Assembly (NCBI GenBank): GCA_015680685.1
Contig: MNCI01034769.1
Location: forward strand, 1,375,948-1,439,947
Length of the DNA: 64,000 bases
Reading direction: 5' to 3'
Origin: Gnetum montanum
Lineage: Eukaryota; Streptophyta; Gnetopsida; Gnetales; Gnetaceae
This document shows positions 21,781-33,797 of this stretch, piece by piece. Position 1 is the first letter of the stretch. The number at the start of each line of letters is the position of its first letter. Under the pieces are notes generated by a model, which was given only the letters and a program-made list of their open reading frames with translations, made no database searches and was not told where the DNA came from. The position numbers and the translations under genes are program-made.

Positions 21781-22740
21781 ATTATGTTTGCAATTAACGT
21801 TTAGAAAGACCCACATGTCGTTGTACCCTACTTTTCTTGTAAACTGCAAGATGCAGGGCTTTTGCACACATAGTGCGCTCTCTTGCATCATGCAGCACAT
21901 CGCACCTCTAAATTTTGTTCAAATTGCTTCTTGCAAGCCATTGCACATCAAAAGTTCAGAGATGCGATGGGCTGCATACCGTAGAACATTGCACGGTTTC
22001 GGATAACTACGATATCCTGCGCAACGTAGGATCTCATACTGGTATATTTCAAATGAAAGATTTCCGCAACTTGCAGATACTCGCATAATACTATATTCCC
22101 TCATGCCAGTGGCATCGTTTTGCACTGATACTCGAGACAACCACAAAAAATGAGTTTTCTCACAAAAAATCAGTTTTCTCACAATAATGCGAATGCCTTG
22201 AACAAGACATAACAAGGAACTACAAGACATTGCAAGGAACAGTGAATTGTGGCAGAAAATAGCAGTAACGAAATTGCAAGGAATAGTGAATTGTGATACG
22301 AAATAGCAGTTACGAAATTAAAATTTGGTTTTGAACACTTACGCAGGAGAAAATCGCGAGGACGAGTGGATTTGGACCAAACGCTGATGACACCGAGTGC
22401 TCAGGAGTCAGAGAGATAGTTTGGGCGCCCGCCACGGTCAAGGCAAAAGGGCACACTGTTGGGCTGAAAGGGGCAGCAAACGAGTGTGAATGTCCGTTGC
22501 CACTGCTAAGAAGAAAGGGCAAAGGCGTGGGAACGTTAGGCGCTCCTGCTCGGCCAAAATTTTGTTTTTCATGTTTCCATTATACGATGGAATGCTCATC
22601 ATGGATGCAAATGGGAGGACTTCTCCACACAGAGTCAAAGCAATTATGGTGAAGTCGCTGCATTCGATTTCGCACCATTTCGATTTTCAACTACTCAAAT
22701 GTGCCACTCCCTCCGACAGGCCTGTAATTGACCCGTGAAA
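21781..22740 (-). other. CpG-retaining low-copy island; possible first exon on the minus strand
   Basis: This stretch is richer in GC and CpG than its surroundings, and no part recurs elsewhere in the window. On the minus strand a frame begins at 22522 (MPFLLSSGNGHSHSFAAPFS), is rich in Ser, Pro, Ala and Thr, and reaches a consensus 5' splice site (CTCCTGC then GTAAGT, at 22343/22342). Such a composition would fit a plastid transit peptide, but no following exon is recognised. Other frames of 60-100 codons on both strands (for example minus 22230-21919) show no known domain. Direct 44-bp repeats lie at 22229 and 22273. A host gene remnant, a 5' UTR or unrelated unique DNA are all possible. 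Confidence 0.3.
22229..22316. repeat. Two direct 44-bp repeats
   Basis: ATTGCAAGGAACAGTGAATT.. at 22229 is repeated with few changes at 22273. A 19-20-bp direct repeat (CACAAAAAATGAGTTTTCT) lies just upstream at about 22143-22180. Confidence 0.8.
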
Positions 22741-23885
22741 AAGCCGTAATGGATAGCAAATACGTCAACCCATCCAGATAAAAATATCAATGCAGAAATG
22801 ACTGGATTCAAATAGTCCCGTATTATCGAATAAATGCTTTGTATCATAATAATTTTTGAAATGAGATTATAAAATTTGATTATTGAATACTTATTTAATG
22901 TTTATTATGTTTTATAAAGCATTAATCATTAAAAACTCTTCTAAATATGGAGATCCCTAAACAAAAATATTTTTTTACCCCTTAAACTTTATAGTAAGAT
23001 AGAATGAATGTTTCTAGGCAAACCATGTACATTTAAATTCAGCAATTTCATGCTTAAATGTTTATGCTATAATATTTTTTTTTTTCAAAATGTCTCTTCA
23101 AAGGAACAAGAGTTCCTAATGCAATTTACAATTTAATGTTTGTGCTATGTGCTATTATTAAGGAAAGTTTTTAATTGAACAATTATAGTAACAAAGGACC
23201 ATTTTTCTATTAAAAACTTCCATGAACTCCTTTTTAATTCAATGAAAATCTAATAAAATATATATTTCATCAAAAAATTACCTTAAATTTGTAATATTAT
23301 GTCATTACATATGAACCTAGAATAAGAAAATAGTACAAAAATAAAATGAAAGTGGGAGATTTTGCACAACTTAAAATGGAGGTGGATTAGGTTTCCTAGC
23401 AAGAAATTATATAATCAATTATTCCTTGAACTAAAAATCTATGATTGCAATTTAACTTCTTTGAACTCTTAAATTATTGTACCAACTTATACATGATTTT
23501 TAAAGCAAAATGGAATAATTCAATAGTTTTTCTAGGACTATGTGAAAATTTGGAAGTAATTTAAAATATCAATATCGAATAATTAAATAGGTCCTTCTTT
23601 CTCAAGTCAAAGACCAGGGTTTGAGCCTGGGTATAGCCACTCTAAGAGGTTAGGCTTTCTCTCATCTACTAACCCTCCTAGGATCCTACTTAGTAGGATG
23701 AACATTGTGGCTCCAAGTGTTGATCCTTTTTAATATAGAATAATAAAATAAAAAAGAATATTTAGTTTCAAATACAATATACTTAAAGTTGTGATATTTT
23801 TGGAACTCTCATTATTCATGACAATGAAAAGATGATTTGATAAGGTTATTTCATTACGGAATTCCTAAATGTTTTGTATAGTTAT
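22741..23885. other. AT-rich intergenic DNA; SINE-like fragment near 23600
   Basis: No coding region is recognised. At about 23600-23700 the sequence GGGTTTGAGCCTGGGTATAG resembles a pol III B box. It is followed by TTAGGCTTTCTCTCATCTACTAACCCTCC, related to the paired repeats at 5106-5215. The last ~60 bases before 23886 match the 464-bp host unit (GATAAGGTTATTTCATT..). Confidence 0.4.
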
Positions 23886-24269
23886 TGATGAGTGGTGAGA
23901 GTTTCCTATGCCCAACCATATAGATCATAAGTGTTCACACATAATCCGATTGAATTCCATGGATGGAACTAATATGGTATTTAGATCATTAAGCATTGAT
24001 TGCAAGTTAATGTCTTTCCACCTAGGCTAGTAGTAGCTTTATCATGCACAGTTTAGTCCAAAGTGAGGTATATGATTATCATGTTGTTGAAACCTTAAAC
24101 TAAACTAATCAATAACATAGAAATTCATGGTTGAATCTAATTAACAATTAAATTAAATCATAAACTAACTTAAGGATGACAAGTGTCCATTCCCAGCTTG
24201 TTGTACATGTTTAGAATTTACATACCCACTATAGAGATTATCAAGTGTTATACTACTAGGCAAACCAAA
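23886..24269 (-). repeat. Solo LTR I, left part
   Basis: This is the left part of a minus-oriented LTR starting TGATGAGTGG. It resumes at 34583 and ends TTCATCA at 35186. Flanks GTTAT (23881-23885) and ATTAC (35187-35191) each differ by one base from GTTAC, the sequence in the related empty site at about 4272. This supports a decayed 5-bp target duplication. LTR H splits it. Confidence 0.82.
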
Positions 24270-24370
24270 TGATGAAGTATCAATAAGACAAGTTGCTTTG
24301 ACGCATGCCCGTTGACACAACCCTATCAATGTATCCTATGATGCATTAACACAGGTACATCAATGTTGAT
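24270..24370 (+). repeat. Solo LTR H, left part
   Basis: A plus-oriented LTR starts TGATGAAGTATCAAT, like element E (TGATGAAACATCAAT). It is split by element C after 101 bases and resumes at 33798. Flanks CCAAA (24265-24269) and CCAAG (34578-34582) form a 5-bp target duplication with one mismatch. Confidence 0.85.
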
Positions 24371-25197
24371 TGATGAGCAAAGAGGTACCCCTACACCCAA
24401 CCATATGAATCACTAAGGTGTTTACGTGCAATCTAGTCGAATTCCATGGTCCTATAGTTCTCTAGTGCACTAGCTCTTCTAAGAAGTGAAATGGGCATTG
24501 AGAACATTTGTTGTCTTCCCAACTACACTTGTGAAGCTCAGGGGTATGGTTTAAGTGTAATTGAGGTACATGATTTTTCTTATTTTATGCTTTATATTTT
24601 TGATCGCCTACAACAAGAATGAAAGGTAGAGTAATTTAAGATCTAATTCACCTACTACCTAGCTAGCCTAACACAACTAACCACCTGACTTTCTTGAACA
24701 CATCCTTAACACATATAGTGCTATTGGGCTACCAAACATTAAGCATTGCTAGGTTACCAAGTACTATATGTATGCTTGAAGTGGTCATGCTTGTGTTCAT
24801 TAATAGCTGGAAATTAGTTACTTAATTGAAATGCAGTAAAGTAAAGTGCATTAGAGTAAAATGCATTAAAAGAAACATTAATCTATTCTCAATGCTGCAA
24901 GGATTATCAAAGAGTTCATTTTTATTCCCGTCACACTATTGTGCTCAGGTACATCAGTGTTTGAACAAAGAACCATATATACTTAGACTCCTTCTGCGGG
25001 CACTTAGAATATATTCTAACTTTAGAAAGAATAAACAGTAAGAGCTTCGCTACTCTGACTAAAAATTATAAAAAATTCATGCCAAATCGGGAGCCCAGGT
25101 GCTATACTTATAGGCCAACGTATACCCCTCAACGTCGGATACCTGATGTCGCATATGGGCTCCGACATTAAAGTAGACAAAAAAATGTGTTTCATCA
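24371..25197 (-). repeat. 3' LTR of element C (left copy)
   Basis: An 827-bp LTR beginning TGATGAGCAAAGAGG and ending TGTTTCATCA, aligned with 32930-33797. The copy is shortened near its 5' end (the ..CCGACATTAAAG.. region) relative to the right LTR. Confidence 0.93.
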
Positions 25198-25210
25198 TAC
25201 CTCCATGATT
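25198..25210 (-). other. Polypurine tract of element C
   Basis: On the minus strand CAATCATGGAGGTA lies directly upstream of the 3' LTR start TGATGAAAC, at the position expected for the tract and related to that of element B. Confidence 0.6.
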
Positions 25211-27330
25211 GAATAAAAACTTGTCCTTGAGTGAAGGAAAGGAGGAAAAAATTATTACAAAATATTGGGAAGGTATGGGATTATTGATTGATATACAAAC
25301 TCACTCAGATGGAACAAATAAACTCTTAGTACCCAAGTGTATAGAGATATAACTTTTTACAAAATTGGGTGTTCATGATAAGAGAAGGGAACACCTTGGA
25401 TAACACTAACATCCAACACCTCTTGGTAGCTGAAGAGTGAGGGAGAAGATCCAGTAATTATGAATGATCCTCATTGTGGGGTACTGCTGCATCATCTTTG
25501 GTTAAGATAGTCCAACTTCTAGTCCATGCTTCCTACTACAATCACAACAAAATCATGAATTAGTATGCAATGTGTAACACATAGCTATTAAATGTATTGT
25601 CTCATTGGTGGTTACACTTAGCTAGGTTGTGATTATGATAGATTGATTCCTTTAGTGTTAGCGAGAAGGCTGACAAATAGAGTAAAATAGATAAGTAGTC
25701 TATTAAATTTGAAAAAAGTTTAACATAAGGAAAATATTTAAAGAGGGTGTAAGAATTCACAATAATAAAAAGGAAAGTTCACTAATAAAATGTTGTGAAG
25801 ATGTGCAAAATTGGATGTCATTGAAGGGATAAATAAAAAGAATTTGATTATAAGAGTATCTAAGGTTAAAGAACTTAACTAACCCAACCAAAAGATATGC
25901 AAGTCGATCCTCCCCAAAGTAGGCACAAGTCTTTTATGCCTTTGCATAACTTTAAACCAAAGAGTCTATGGGCTTTGTGGATGGCTAATGGTTATAGAAG
26001 GTTAAGTGCAAAAACCTGGAAAAAACTAACTAATAATTCCGACACATCAAACTAGGACATTGAACAAGAACATGAAACTGGCAGTGAAGTGAGACATGGA
26101 AAGCATAGATGGATGAGAGAGAGCAGAATGGAGTCCTTGATTAAGGTACATGAAGTCCCTTGTGGATTTTGTGGTTAAATGACTTGATAGGATCCATCCT
26201 TAGTTTAGACCCAAAACCAACCACATTCAATGACTTCGCATCATCATTATAAGACTAATCCATTCATTGAGACACAAGAGTGCTCCCATAGAACAACCAC
26301 CATTCCTTATTAGGGAAGAAAATAGAAGTAGGAAGTGAGGAAGGGCCTTAGTTAGAGTGGACTAGTCCCATAGCCAGTGCTTGTAGCCCATTTATTTTGT
26401 CTAAAGGGTGTGCTTTGGATTCCCGCCATTTTTTTTTGAAATGGAAACCATACCATGCAAAAACATATGTATTTATTTTGTCTAAGGTGTGTGCTTTGAA
26501 TTTCCATCATTTTTTTTCTTCTTCTTTTGGATGAGAAACACACCATGTAAAGACTTATTCAACTTCTTTTTATTGGTTGACACAGAACAATAAGAAATCC
26601 ATGAAAACACACATGCACCTAGGCAAATAGAAATGCACAAAGGATACCAAATCCCCTTGAAGCCACACCCTGTTCAACCTTTGAATCCTTTCAAATTCTG
26701 AAAACTACCAAAGTCACAAATTTGTTGAAGTTTCATTAATGAAAAAGGGACTGCATATTTCTAAAACAAGGAAAACCATAAATTTTTTGGATGATGGGAT
26801 GTTTTGGACTCACTTCCTATTCCATGAAAAAGAAACCATGTCCTAATCATCTGTAATGAAATTCAAAGCCAGAATCTAGACACCAACAATCAAATATCAA
26901 AATAGTGCATACCACCATCAAGCAATACATTACCACTATACCTGGCACTTATTAACAAAAAGTTAGAAAATCACACCAAAATAAAATAAAATAAAATATA
27001 AAAGATAGTGTAAAATATTCAATAAATAGCAAATGTACTAACGATGGTGTAAAACAAAAATTTGAAAAGATTAATAACATGAAAACAAGAATATGTAAAA
27101 TAAAGAATGTGTAAAATAAAATGTTGTAAAAGAAAAATGTGTAAAACAAAAAGATGAAAAATTGAGGAGTTGCTTATATGGTTAGCATGGGTGGCCATCT
27201 CCCCCATGACTAGGTTGAAAGGAGGAGATTCAAAATATGGAGCATGGTTGTCCATTTGATGAGGCTCTTGTTGTATTAGTTGGCTTATGCTCATGGAAAG
27301 GCTTGATCTATTGGATGTTAACAAGCTATT
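25211..27330 (-). other. 3' non-coding region of element C
   Basis: It aligns in order with 11021-13260 of element B. A minus-strand frame at 27324-27019 starts with HQMDNHAPYFESPPFNLVMG and is followed by an AT-rich, Phe-rich low-complexity stretch. This is probably the polyprotein tail rather than a separate gene. Two T-rich tandem units lie at about 26390-26560. No envelope-like protein is recognised. Confidence 0.6.
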
Positions 27331-27339
27331 TCTTGTTTG

Positions 27340-28440
27340 GGCTCTTAGGTTTGTAGATCATCATGACCCAGAAGGAAAAGTTTCATAAATGATGTAATGT
27401 CCTTCCCACAATGTTTGGAACTTACTTCATTGAGGTACGTGTGTTGGGTTCTAGTAGAGAACCTTATCTCGTAGTTGAAATTTGATTTTTCTAATTTTAA
27501 GGTCATGACACTTTTTATTGTAGGCCTTATGTGACTTGTTAGATGATAGGGCTACCAATTAGTTTTCATCTAGCAAGTTGAGATTCATTAGTCTTTCTTT
27601 TTGGGCTAGACTCAAGTCAAGGTCGAGGTCATAAGCTATTGAAAGTGTACGACACTTGGATTGAACAGGAAGTGTTGGTAATTTCCTGTACACAAGCTCA
27701 TAGGGAGAATAGCTTATAGGAAGTTTTCATGTTGAGTAGTAGGCCCAAAGGGCATCATTAAGTTTTGGGCTTTGGTCTTTCCTATATTTGCTAATAGTTC
27801 TTGTCAGAATCTTTGTAATTTCCCTATTAGTAACCTTAGCTTGACCATCAGCCTAGGGGTGGTAGTGTGTTGTGAGTTTATGTTCAATCCCCAAGCATTA
27901 CATGAGCCTTTGAAAAGTAGTGCCTATAAAGTGAGTTCCATTATCAGAAATTAATGCATGTGGTACACCAAACCTATTTACAACATTTTGTTGTCAAAAC
28001 CAAGCAGCAGTAGAAGATGTATAGTCGATGATAGCTACTGCTTCTACCCATTTTGTACAATATTCAATAGAAACTATGATGTATGCCTTTCCATTTGACA
28101 TGGGCGTGTTGAGACCCATGAAGTCAATGCCTCAAATGTCAAAGGGTTCTAGTGCTTGAATCCATTATTGAGGTCCCTCCATTTGAGGAGTCATTCAACC
28201 ATCTCATTGGCATTTTTCACAAGAGTAGATGTAATGGTGAGAATCCTTGAAGATTGTTGGCCAATAGTACCTTGCCATCAAGATTTTAATGGTCGTGTGT
28301 CTTCCAGCATAGTGTCCTCCACAAGGACCTTCATGAGCATCTTGGAGAATGGACAGTTGATCAACATCAGGGACATACCAATGAACTAGGCCATCAGTGC
28401 ACACTTTGTAGAGGTGTCCGTTGATCTCCATGAAGTGTTT
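27340..28440 (-). pseudogene. pol: Integrase pseudogene of element C
   Basis: The integrase would insert element cDNA into chromosomes. The zinc-binding N-terminus is in 28431-28204: HEGPCGGHYAGRHTTIKILM, then ARYYWPTIFKD and CEKCQ, giving the H-H-C-C pattern. Further along the minus strand come GIDFMG (first catalytic Asp, about 28110), ALISDNGTHFIG (second Asp, about 27940) and [11 protein letters not shown] (catalytic Glu, about 27820). The GPY-type end reads WEGHYII (about 27400). Several in-frame stops and frame changes interrupt it, so it is not functional, but all three catalytic residues are still readable. Confidence 0.88.
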
Positions 28441-29870
28441 TACCTGGTGAAGAAACTACTATTTTTTCTAGTGGTCCAACCCTTGTGGCATCTCTTGAGT
28501 GACAAGATAGGTGAGAATGCCATCATAGTAATTAGGCTTATTAGGAAATTGTTCAGTTATAGCCCCAACAAAAGGAAGTTCATCAAGAAAGATATCAGAC
28601 AATGAATTTTCTTTCTCTTTGTCATCCCATTGAAATTGAGAAAAGTGATCAATGAGCACATTCTCAGTGCCCTTTTGATCTATCGAATTTCTACAAGATC
28701 ACTAGTCACTGTATCATATGGGGGCTCACTATTGGCTTGTTCATAAGGAAGCAAATAGCACTATGGTCCATGTGTACAAACACCTTGTATCCAAGCACAT
28801 AATACCTAAACTCCTCTAGAGAAAACACCACAACCATCAATTCCTTTTCTATGATGGTGTAGTTTTGTTGTGCATCCACAATGCTTCAACTAGTGTAATG
28901 GATGTAGTATGGATGTTTCTTGTCTTCTAATTGCATAAGCACAACTCCTAAGGCATAATTTGATGCATTTTTATTATATGAAATGGTTTAAACTAGTTAA
29001 GTGCTTGTAGGATTAGAGTTTCTAGAAATTTCTCTTTTAGCTGTTGAAATGCTTTTTCACATTCTGCGGTCCAAACAAAGGGAGCATCTTTCTTTGCTAG
29101 CTCCACCAACAGTTTTGTGATCTTAGAGAAATTCTTTATGAATTGCTAGTAGTAGCCAGTATGTCCAAGGAACGATTGAACATCTTTGACAGTTTCTGGT
29201 TAGCGAGTTATTCCTTGGATTATCCTTATTTTCTCAAGGTCTACCTCAATTCCTGCTTGTGATATCCTATGCCCTAATACAATACCCTCCTAAACCATTA
29301 AATGACTCTTTTGCTAATTGATTCATAAGTTGGTTTCAACACATCATTTTAGCACATGCTCAAGGTGATCCAAGTCTTGCTCAAATGTAGCTCCATAAGT
29401 GGAGAAGTCATCCATGAAGACTTCCACACCAGTTTTGATTTGCTATTGAAAAATTCTTAGAACTAGGTGTTGGAATGTAGTAGGAGCATTGCACAGATCA
29501 AAAGGCATCTTGCAATATTTAAAAGTCCCCTAGGAATTCATGAATGTTGCTTTGGCATGGTCCTCTGGTGCAATTTGAGTTTGGTTATAGGCATTATAAC
29601 CATCTAGAAAACTATAGTAGAAATGCCAAATATTGTGTCTAGCACCTGATCAACAAATGGAAATGGAAAATGGTCCATGAATATTGCCATATTCAGTAGC
29701 CAAAAATCAATGTAGACCCACCACTTACTTCCTTTCTTTGGAACAATCACGAGTGGGCTAACCCACTCACTATCTGCAATGGGATAAATGAACCCCACCT
29801 TGATGAGTTGTTCGATTTCCTCCTTGATGATCTGCTTTAGTTTGGGGTTTAATTGTCTTTGTGGCTATCT
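28441..29870 (-). pseudogene. pol: Reverse transcriptase and RNase H pseudogene of element C
   Basis: Reading leftwards, 29798-29604 gives MGFIYPIADSEWVSPLVIVP and DHFPFPFVDQVLDTI. After a frame change come IAPEDHAKATF, MPFDLCNAPTTFQHLVLRIFQ (about 29500-29440) and the active site EVFMDDFSTYG (about 29410), with both Asp residues kept. The thumb follows with VLGHRISQAGIEVDLEKIR and SFLGHTGYY. Beyond it, KDAPFVWTAECEKAFQQLKE begins the RNase H connection. The RNase H catalytic region (about 29000-28700) is broken by many stops. The stretch 28659-28468 before the integrase (IDHFSQFQWDDKEKENSLSD) is conserved in this type of Pol. Confidence 0.88.
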
Positions 29871-30399
29871 TTTTGGCGTCATGGCTAAATCAGTGTAGAT
29901 GCAATGCTGACATATCCTAGGATCAATCCCTGTGAGTTTAGGATATGACCAAGTAAAAGATGCTAACCAATTTTCAACTACATTTAATAGTATCTTTTTC
30001 TACTCTAGAGCAAGATTTGCATTGATTATAACTGGCTTTCCATTTTTTAAGAACACATATTTCATGTTGGTCAATAGCGTTTTTAGTTTAAGGGGCTCTT
30101 GTTTGAAACTTTCAAGAATTTCCAACTCTCCCCAATAGGTATAATCATTTGTATCATCAAGGAGTTGGTGATGAACTTGCTCTAGTTTATTCATGCCTAT
30201 GACATATGCACATGTCAGGCTCTTAGTCAATTCCATGCAAAGTGTGCTACTTCCAAAATTAGCAATCATCCACTAGGTGCCCTCCTATTTTGTGGCTATT
30301 GCATATAGACATCTTTGAATTTCTACTTCTGGTGCACATTGCTTGCATGCAGAGATAGATTTTGTTTCACTACCCAAAGTTTCTACACACAATTGCACC

Positions 30400-30780
30400 C
30401 TGTATCATTGTACACGATGCATGGCACTCACTTCTTCTCGATCTTTCCAAATGCATTTTCTTTGGATATTTTCAAGGAAAGATCTTTGATGCCCGTTTTG
30501 GCATCAACAGTGCTTAGCAATAACCTTCCCGTGATGATTAGGAAATTCCCTTTGTAATTCTTCACTTTGATTACTAGGAAATTAGGAGGATAAGACCACC
30601 CATAGATAGTGGTCATGATGTCTTCTACTAGTTCCAATGGAACAATGATGGACTGGTTTGCCAATTCTAATATGATATTGCTCTTCTTTAAAGGAGGTAG
30701 GTTCCATGTAGTATAAATCTCATGAGAAATTAGGTTGACACTGGAACCTGATTGGAGAAGAGCTTTGCATGGTTCATTCC
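30400..30780 (-). pseudogene. pol: Protease pseudogene of element C
   Basis: The minus strand reads CKALLQSGSSVNLISHEIYT, then NQSIIVPLELVEDIMTTIYG and FLIITGRLLLSTVDA. This aligns with the protease of element B. The catalytic D-x-G position is Gln (L-Q-S-G-S), a different lesion from the Tyr in B. The frame is open from 30664 to 30428. Confidence 0.78.
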
Positions 30781-30849
30781 CAATGATCTACAAATAAATC
30801 AAAGGACTTCTAGGATCTACTAACTTCTTGGGAAGGTTTTCAACATGGA

Positions 30850-32770
30850 TCCAATCAAATATGGTGTGAGTCAGCATTACAGTATGTATCCTAGGTAGAT
30901 TTTGGTTTGAAGGGGACTTGAAGGAATTTGATACAGAGGAAGATGGAGGGATAGGGTTATCAACCATTGGTGTATTTGAAGGCTTAGGTGGATTTCCTGG
31001 TTGGAAAAAAGGTCTTTTCTTGGATCAAGCATCTAACCCACTCAGTTGATTAACTAGTTGTAGGTTAATAGCTCTAGTAGCATTGCATTGTTGTAGTTGA
31101 GAAGGTAGGTCAACCTACATAAATGGAGTAGGTGGTAGGGATGCAAGTGAAGGAGGAACATGTGTAGGCATAAGAGGGGGATAAGGGTAAGAGGTGGTAT
31201 CCCTTCTTTTATGTGAAAAATGAGTTCAATAATAATCAGAAGGGTGGTAGTGAGATTGAAAAGTAGAAATGTGACTAAAGAAGTCATGTGGAGATAGTGG
31301 TTGCTGAACATAGTAACCATATGGTTTAGGCTATCGATAAGGGTATTGCTAGCACCCATGATTGTGGTTGCTGCCACTATTGATATTACTCATATGGTTG
31401 TGGTGGAGCTCCATTTGGATAATATGGTTGTTATTGGTGGAACTGCCTAAAATTACCTTGAGGACAAGGTAATCTTCTGGATGTTTGCCTTTGTGTTGGT
31501 TGTGAATTCAAAGCATACATCCTAGACTCCTGTAAGTGTGACACAATGGGGCAACATCCCTTAGGATGTACATATTGGTAGATGTCACATCCATATCATC
31601 ATCTGATTCACTTTCTGCAACCTCTTCTATCACAATAATCTTGCCCTTACCTTTGTGATAGGCACATTCAACTTCCTTATGCCTCTTGTGCTCATGATCA
31701 CTACCTTGTTCTTTGGACTCTTTAGCAATTTTTAAAACAACTTGGAATATGCTATCCATGGAGTCCAATAATTGATCAACTTTGGCTATAATTTCATATT
31801 GAAATTTTTGGAGTGGCAAGGTTTCCTTTTTTTACCACCTTATTAGATGTGGATTCTTCCTCACTATCATAGAATCAAACCTCCCTCTTTCGGATGGAAG
31901 GATCGCAGTTGCACTCTTCTACACTTTCTCTTTTTCTTAATTCACCCTCCTCTTTAGCTACTTGTTCAATTAGTCTTTATACCTGATGGGTGCTTAATTT
32001 TGACAATCACCCTTGGGCATAGATACCAATAGTTCTTCTTGTTTCTAATCGAAGACCATCTACAATGTGGTGAAGTTGATCTAGTCGAGTATAACCATGG
32101 CCAAAACATTTATGCATTAAGGAATAATATCATTCAATAGCATCATACAAGGGTTCATGTGTTTCCTATTTCCATCCTTGGATTTGCCTTCTTAAATTGG
32201 ACACTCTAGAGTATGTTTAATATTTGTCATTGAACAAGTCAAGCATGGTACTACATCATCTGATAAATTTTGGCTCTAAGGACTAGTACTAGTTCTCTGC
32301 TTCATTGATGAGTGTCCTTGGAAACAACTTAAGCTTTTGCCACTCATTCTCTATGTTCTACAAGGCACATGCATCTTCAAAAGCTTGGAGATGGTTCTAC
32401 AAATCAGACTTATATCCTCCTTTAAACCGAGGAATATTATTCATGTCTAACCTTTTGATCTGACTATCCTACAAGTGCCATGTTGAAATTTGTATTTCCT
32501 TTGCAATGTTTAGCATACTTTAGGTAGCAATTAAAGGCTCATCGAGGCCTTGATCATGGTGCTTACAATGCCCTCTACTACCCCTTCGTTCATGGTGATG
32601 TGCCTTTCCTGAATGTCATACCACCGCAGTTGTTCATCCTGATGTAGGATGAAGGTGAAATTGGGTATATACTCATCAAGATGAGCATATCCCATGCAAT
32701 ATTGTTGAAGAATCAGCTGATGAGCTTCATCAAACTTGGATGGAGAAAAACTCCTATGAGAAGAAGACAT
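30850..32770 (-). pseudogene. gag: gag pseudogene of element C
   Basis: The frame starts at 32770 (MSSSHRSFSPSKFDEAHQLI) and reads HLDEYIPNFTFILHQDEQLR. It then diverges, with a deletion relative to A and B after the Trp. Further left (about 32190-31900) the Gag core reads LHHIVDGLRLETRRTIGIYA and VAKEEGELRKRESVEE. The stretch 31819-31508 is hydrophilic and ends YILRDVAPLCHTY, the degraded zinc-knuckle region. A Gln/Pro/Tyr-rich tail runs to about 31000. Stops and frameshifts occur throughout. The start lies about 140 bases from the primer-binding site. Confidence 0.82.
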
Positions 32771-32910
32771 TTTCGATTAGATGATAAAAATGTAGTAGGC
32801 TTTTAAATTTTTGTTGTAGTAATTGTAAAATATGATATGACTCTAAGGTTCATTCCAACAATTTAAATAATTTCACTAGGTCCTAGGTAGTGCATGAAAC
32901 AGCCTAAAGA

Positions 32911-32928
32911 TCCCTAGAAATGGCACCA
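32911..32928 (-). other. Primer-binding site of element C
   Basis: On the minus strand, one base after the LTR end, the sequence reads TGGTGCCATTTCTAGGGA. It matches the complement of the tRNA-Asp 3' end at most positions and closely matches element E (TGGTGCTATTTCCAGGGA). Confidence 0.8.
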
Positions 32929-32929
32929 A

Positions 32930-33797
32930 TGATGAGCGACGAGGTACCCCTACGTCCAACCATACAAATCACTAAGGTGTTTACGTGTGATCTAGGAAAA
33001 TTCTATGGACCTATAGTTCTCTAGTGCACTATATCTTCTAGGAATTGAAATGGGTGTTGAGAACATTCGTTGTCTTCCCAACTACACTTGTGAAGCTCAA
33101 GGGTATGGTTTAAGTGTAATTGAGGTAAATGATTTTTCTTATTTTATGTTTATAATTTTGATCGTCTACCACAAGAATGAAAGGTAGAGTAATTTAAGAT
33201 CTAATTCACCTACTACCTAGCTAGCCTAACACAGGTAATTGCCCCACTTTCCTGGACACATCCTAAACACATATAGTGCTACTAGGCTACCAAACATTAA
33301 GCATCACTGAATTACCAAGTACTATATGTATGCTCGAAGTGGTCATGCTTGTGTTCATTAATAGCTAGAAATTAATTACTTAATTAAAATGCAGTACAGT
33401 AAAGTGCATGAAAATAAAGTGAATTAAAAGAAACATTAATCTATTCTCAATGCTGCAAACATTGTCAACGAGTTTGTTTTTATTCCTGTTACACTGCTAT
33501 GCTTAGGTATATCAGTGTTTGAACAAAGAACCGTACACACTTAGACTCCTTCTATAGGTACTTAGAAAATATTTTAACTTTGGAGAGAATAAACTGCAAG
33601 AGCTTTGCTACTTTGATTGAAAACTATGAAAAACTTATGTCAAATCAGGAGCTGAAGCACTATATTTATAGGCTAGCATATACCCCCCGATGTCAAATAC
33701 TTGATGTTGCATCTAGATTCGATGTTAGAGCTCCGATGTCGAGGCTTTGACATCAAATACCTGATGGTGAAGCAAATGAAAAAATGTGTTTCATCAC
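32930..33797 (-). repeat. 5' LTR of element C (right copy)
   Basis: An 868-bp LTR starting TGATGAGCGACGAGG and ending TGTTTCATCA. TATAAATATAG on the minus strand (about 33661-33671) is the likely promoter, about 130 bases inside the LTR 5' end. It abuts the plus-strand LTR H, so two LTR promoters face away from each other here. Confidence 0.93.

Larger units (their letters stand above)
24371..33797 (-). mobile_element. Element C, full-length Ty3/gypsy LTR retrotransposon
   Basis: The element is about 9.4 kb with LTRs at 24371-25197 and 32930-33797. Flanks TTGAT (24366-24370) and CTGAT (33798-33802) form a target duplication with one mismatch. From right to left it carries a primer-binding site, gag, protease, reverse transcriptase, RNase H region, integrase, a 3' region and a polypurine tract. 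It is the most complete element in the window, but stops and frameshifts interrupt every domain. The LTR of element E (53782-54667) is an uninterrupted relative of the target and serves as an empty site. Confidence 0.95.

Noticed and set aside
23600-23700. Box-B-like sequence as a tRNA gene
   Set aside because: No cloverleaf can be formed with the flanking bases and there is no matching A-box arm. It is listed only as a SINE-like fragment.
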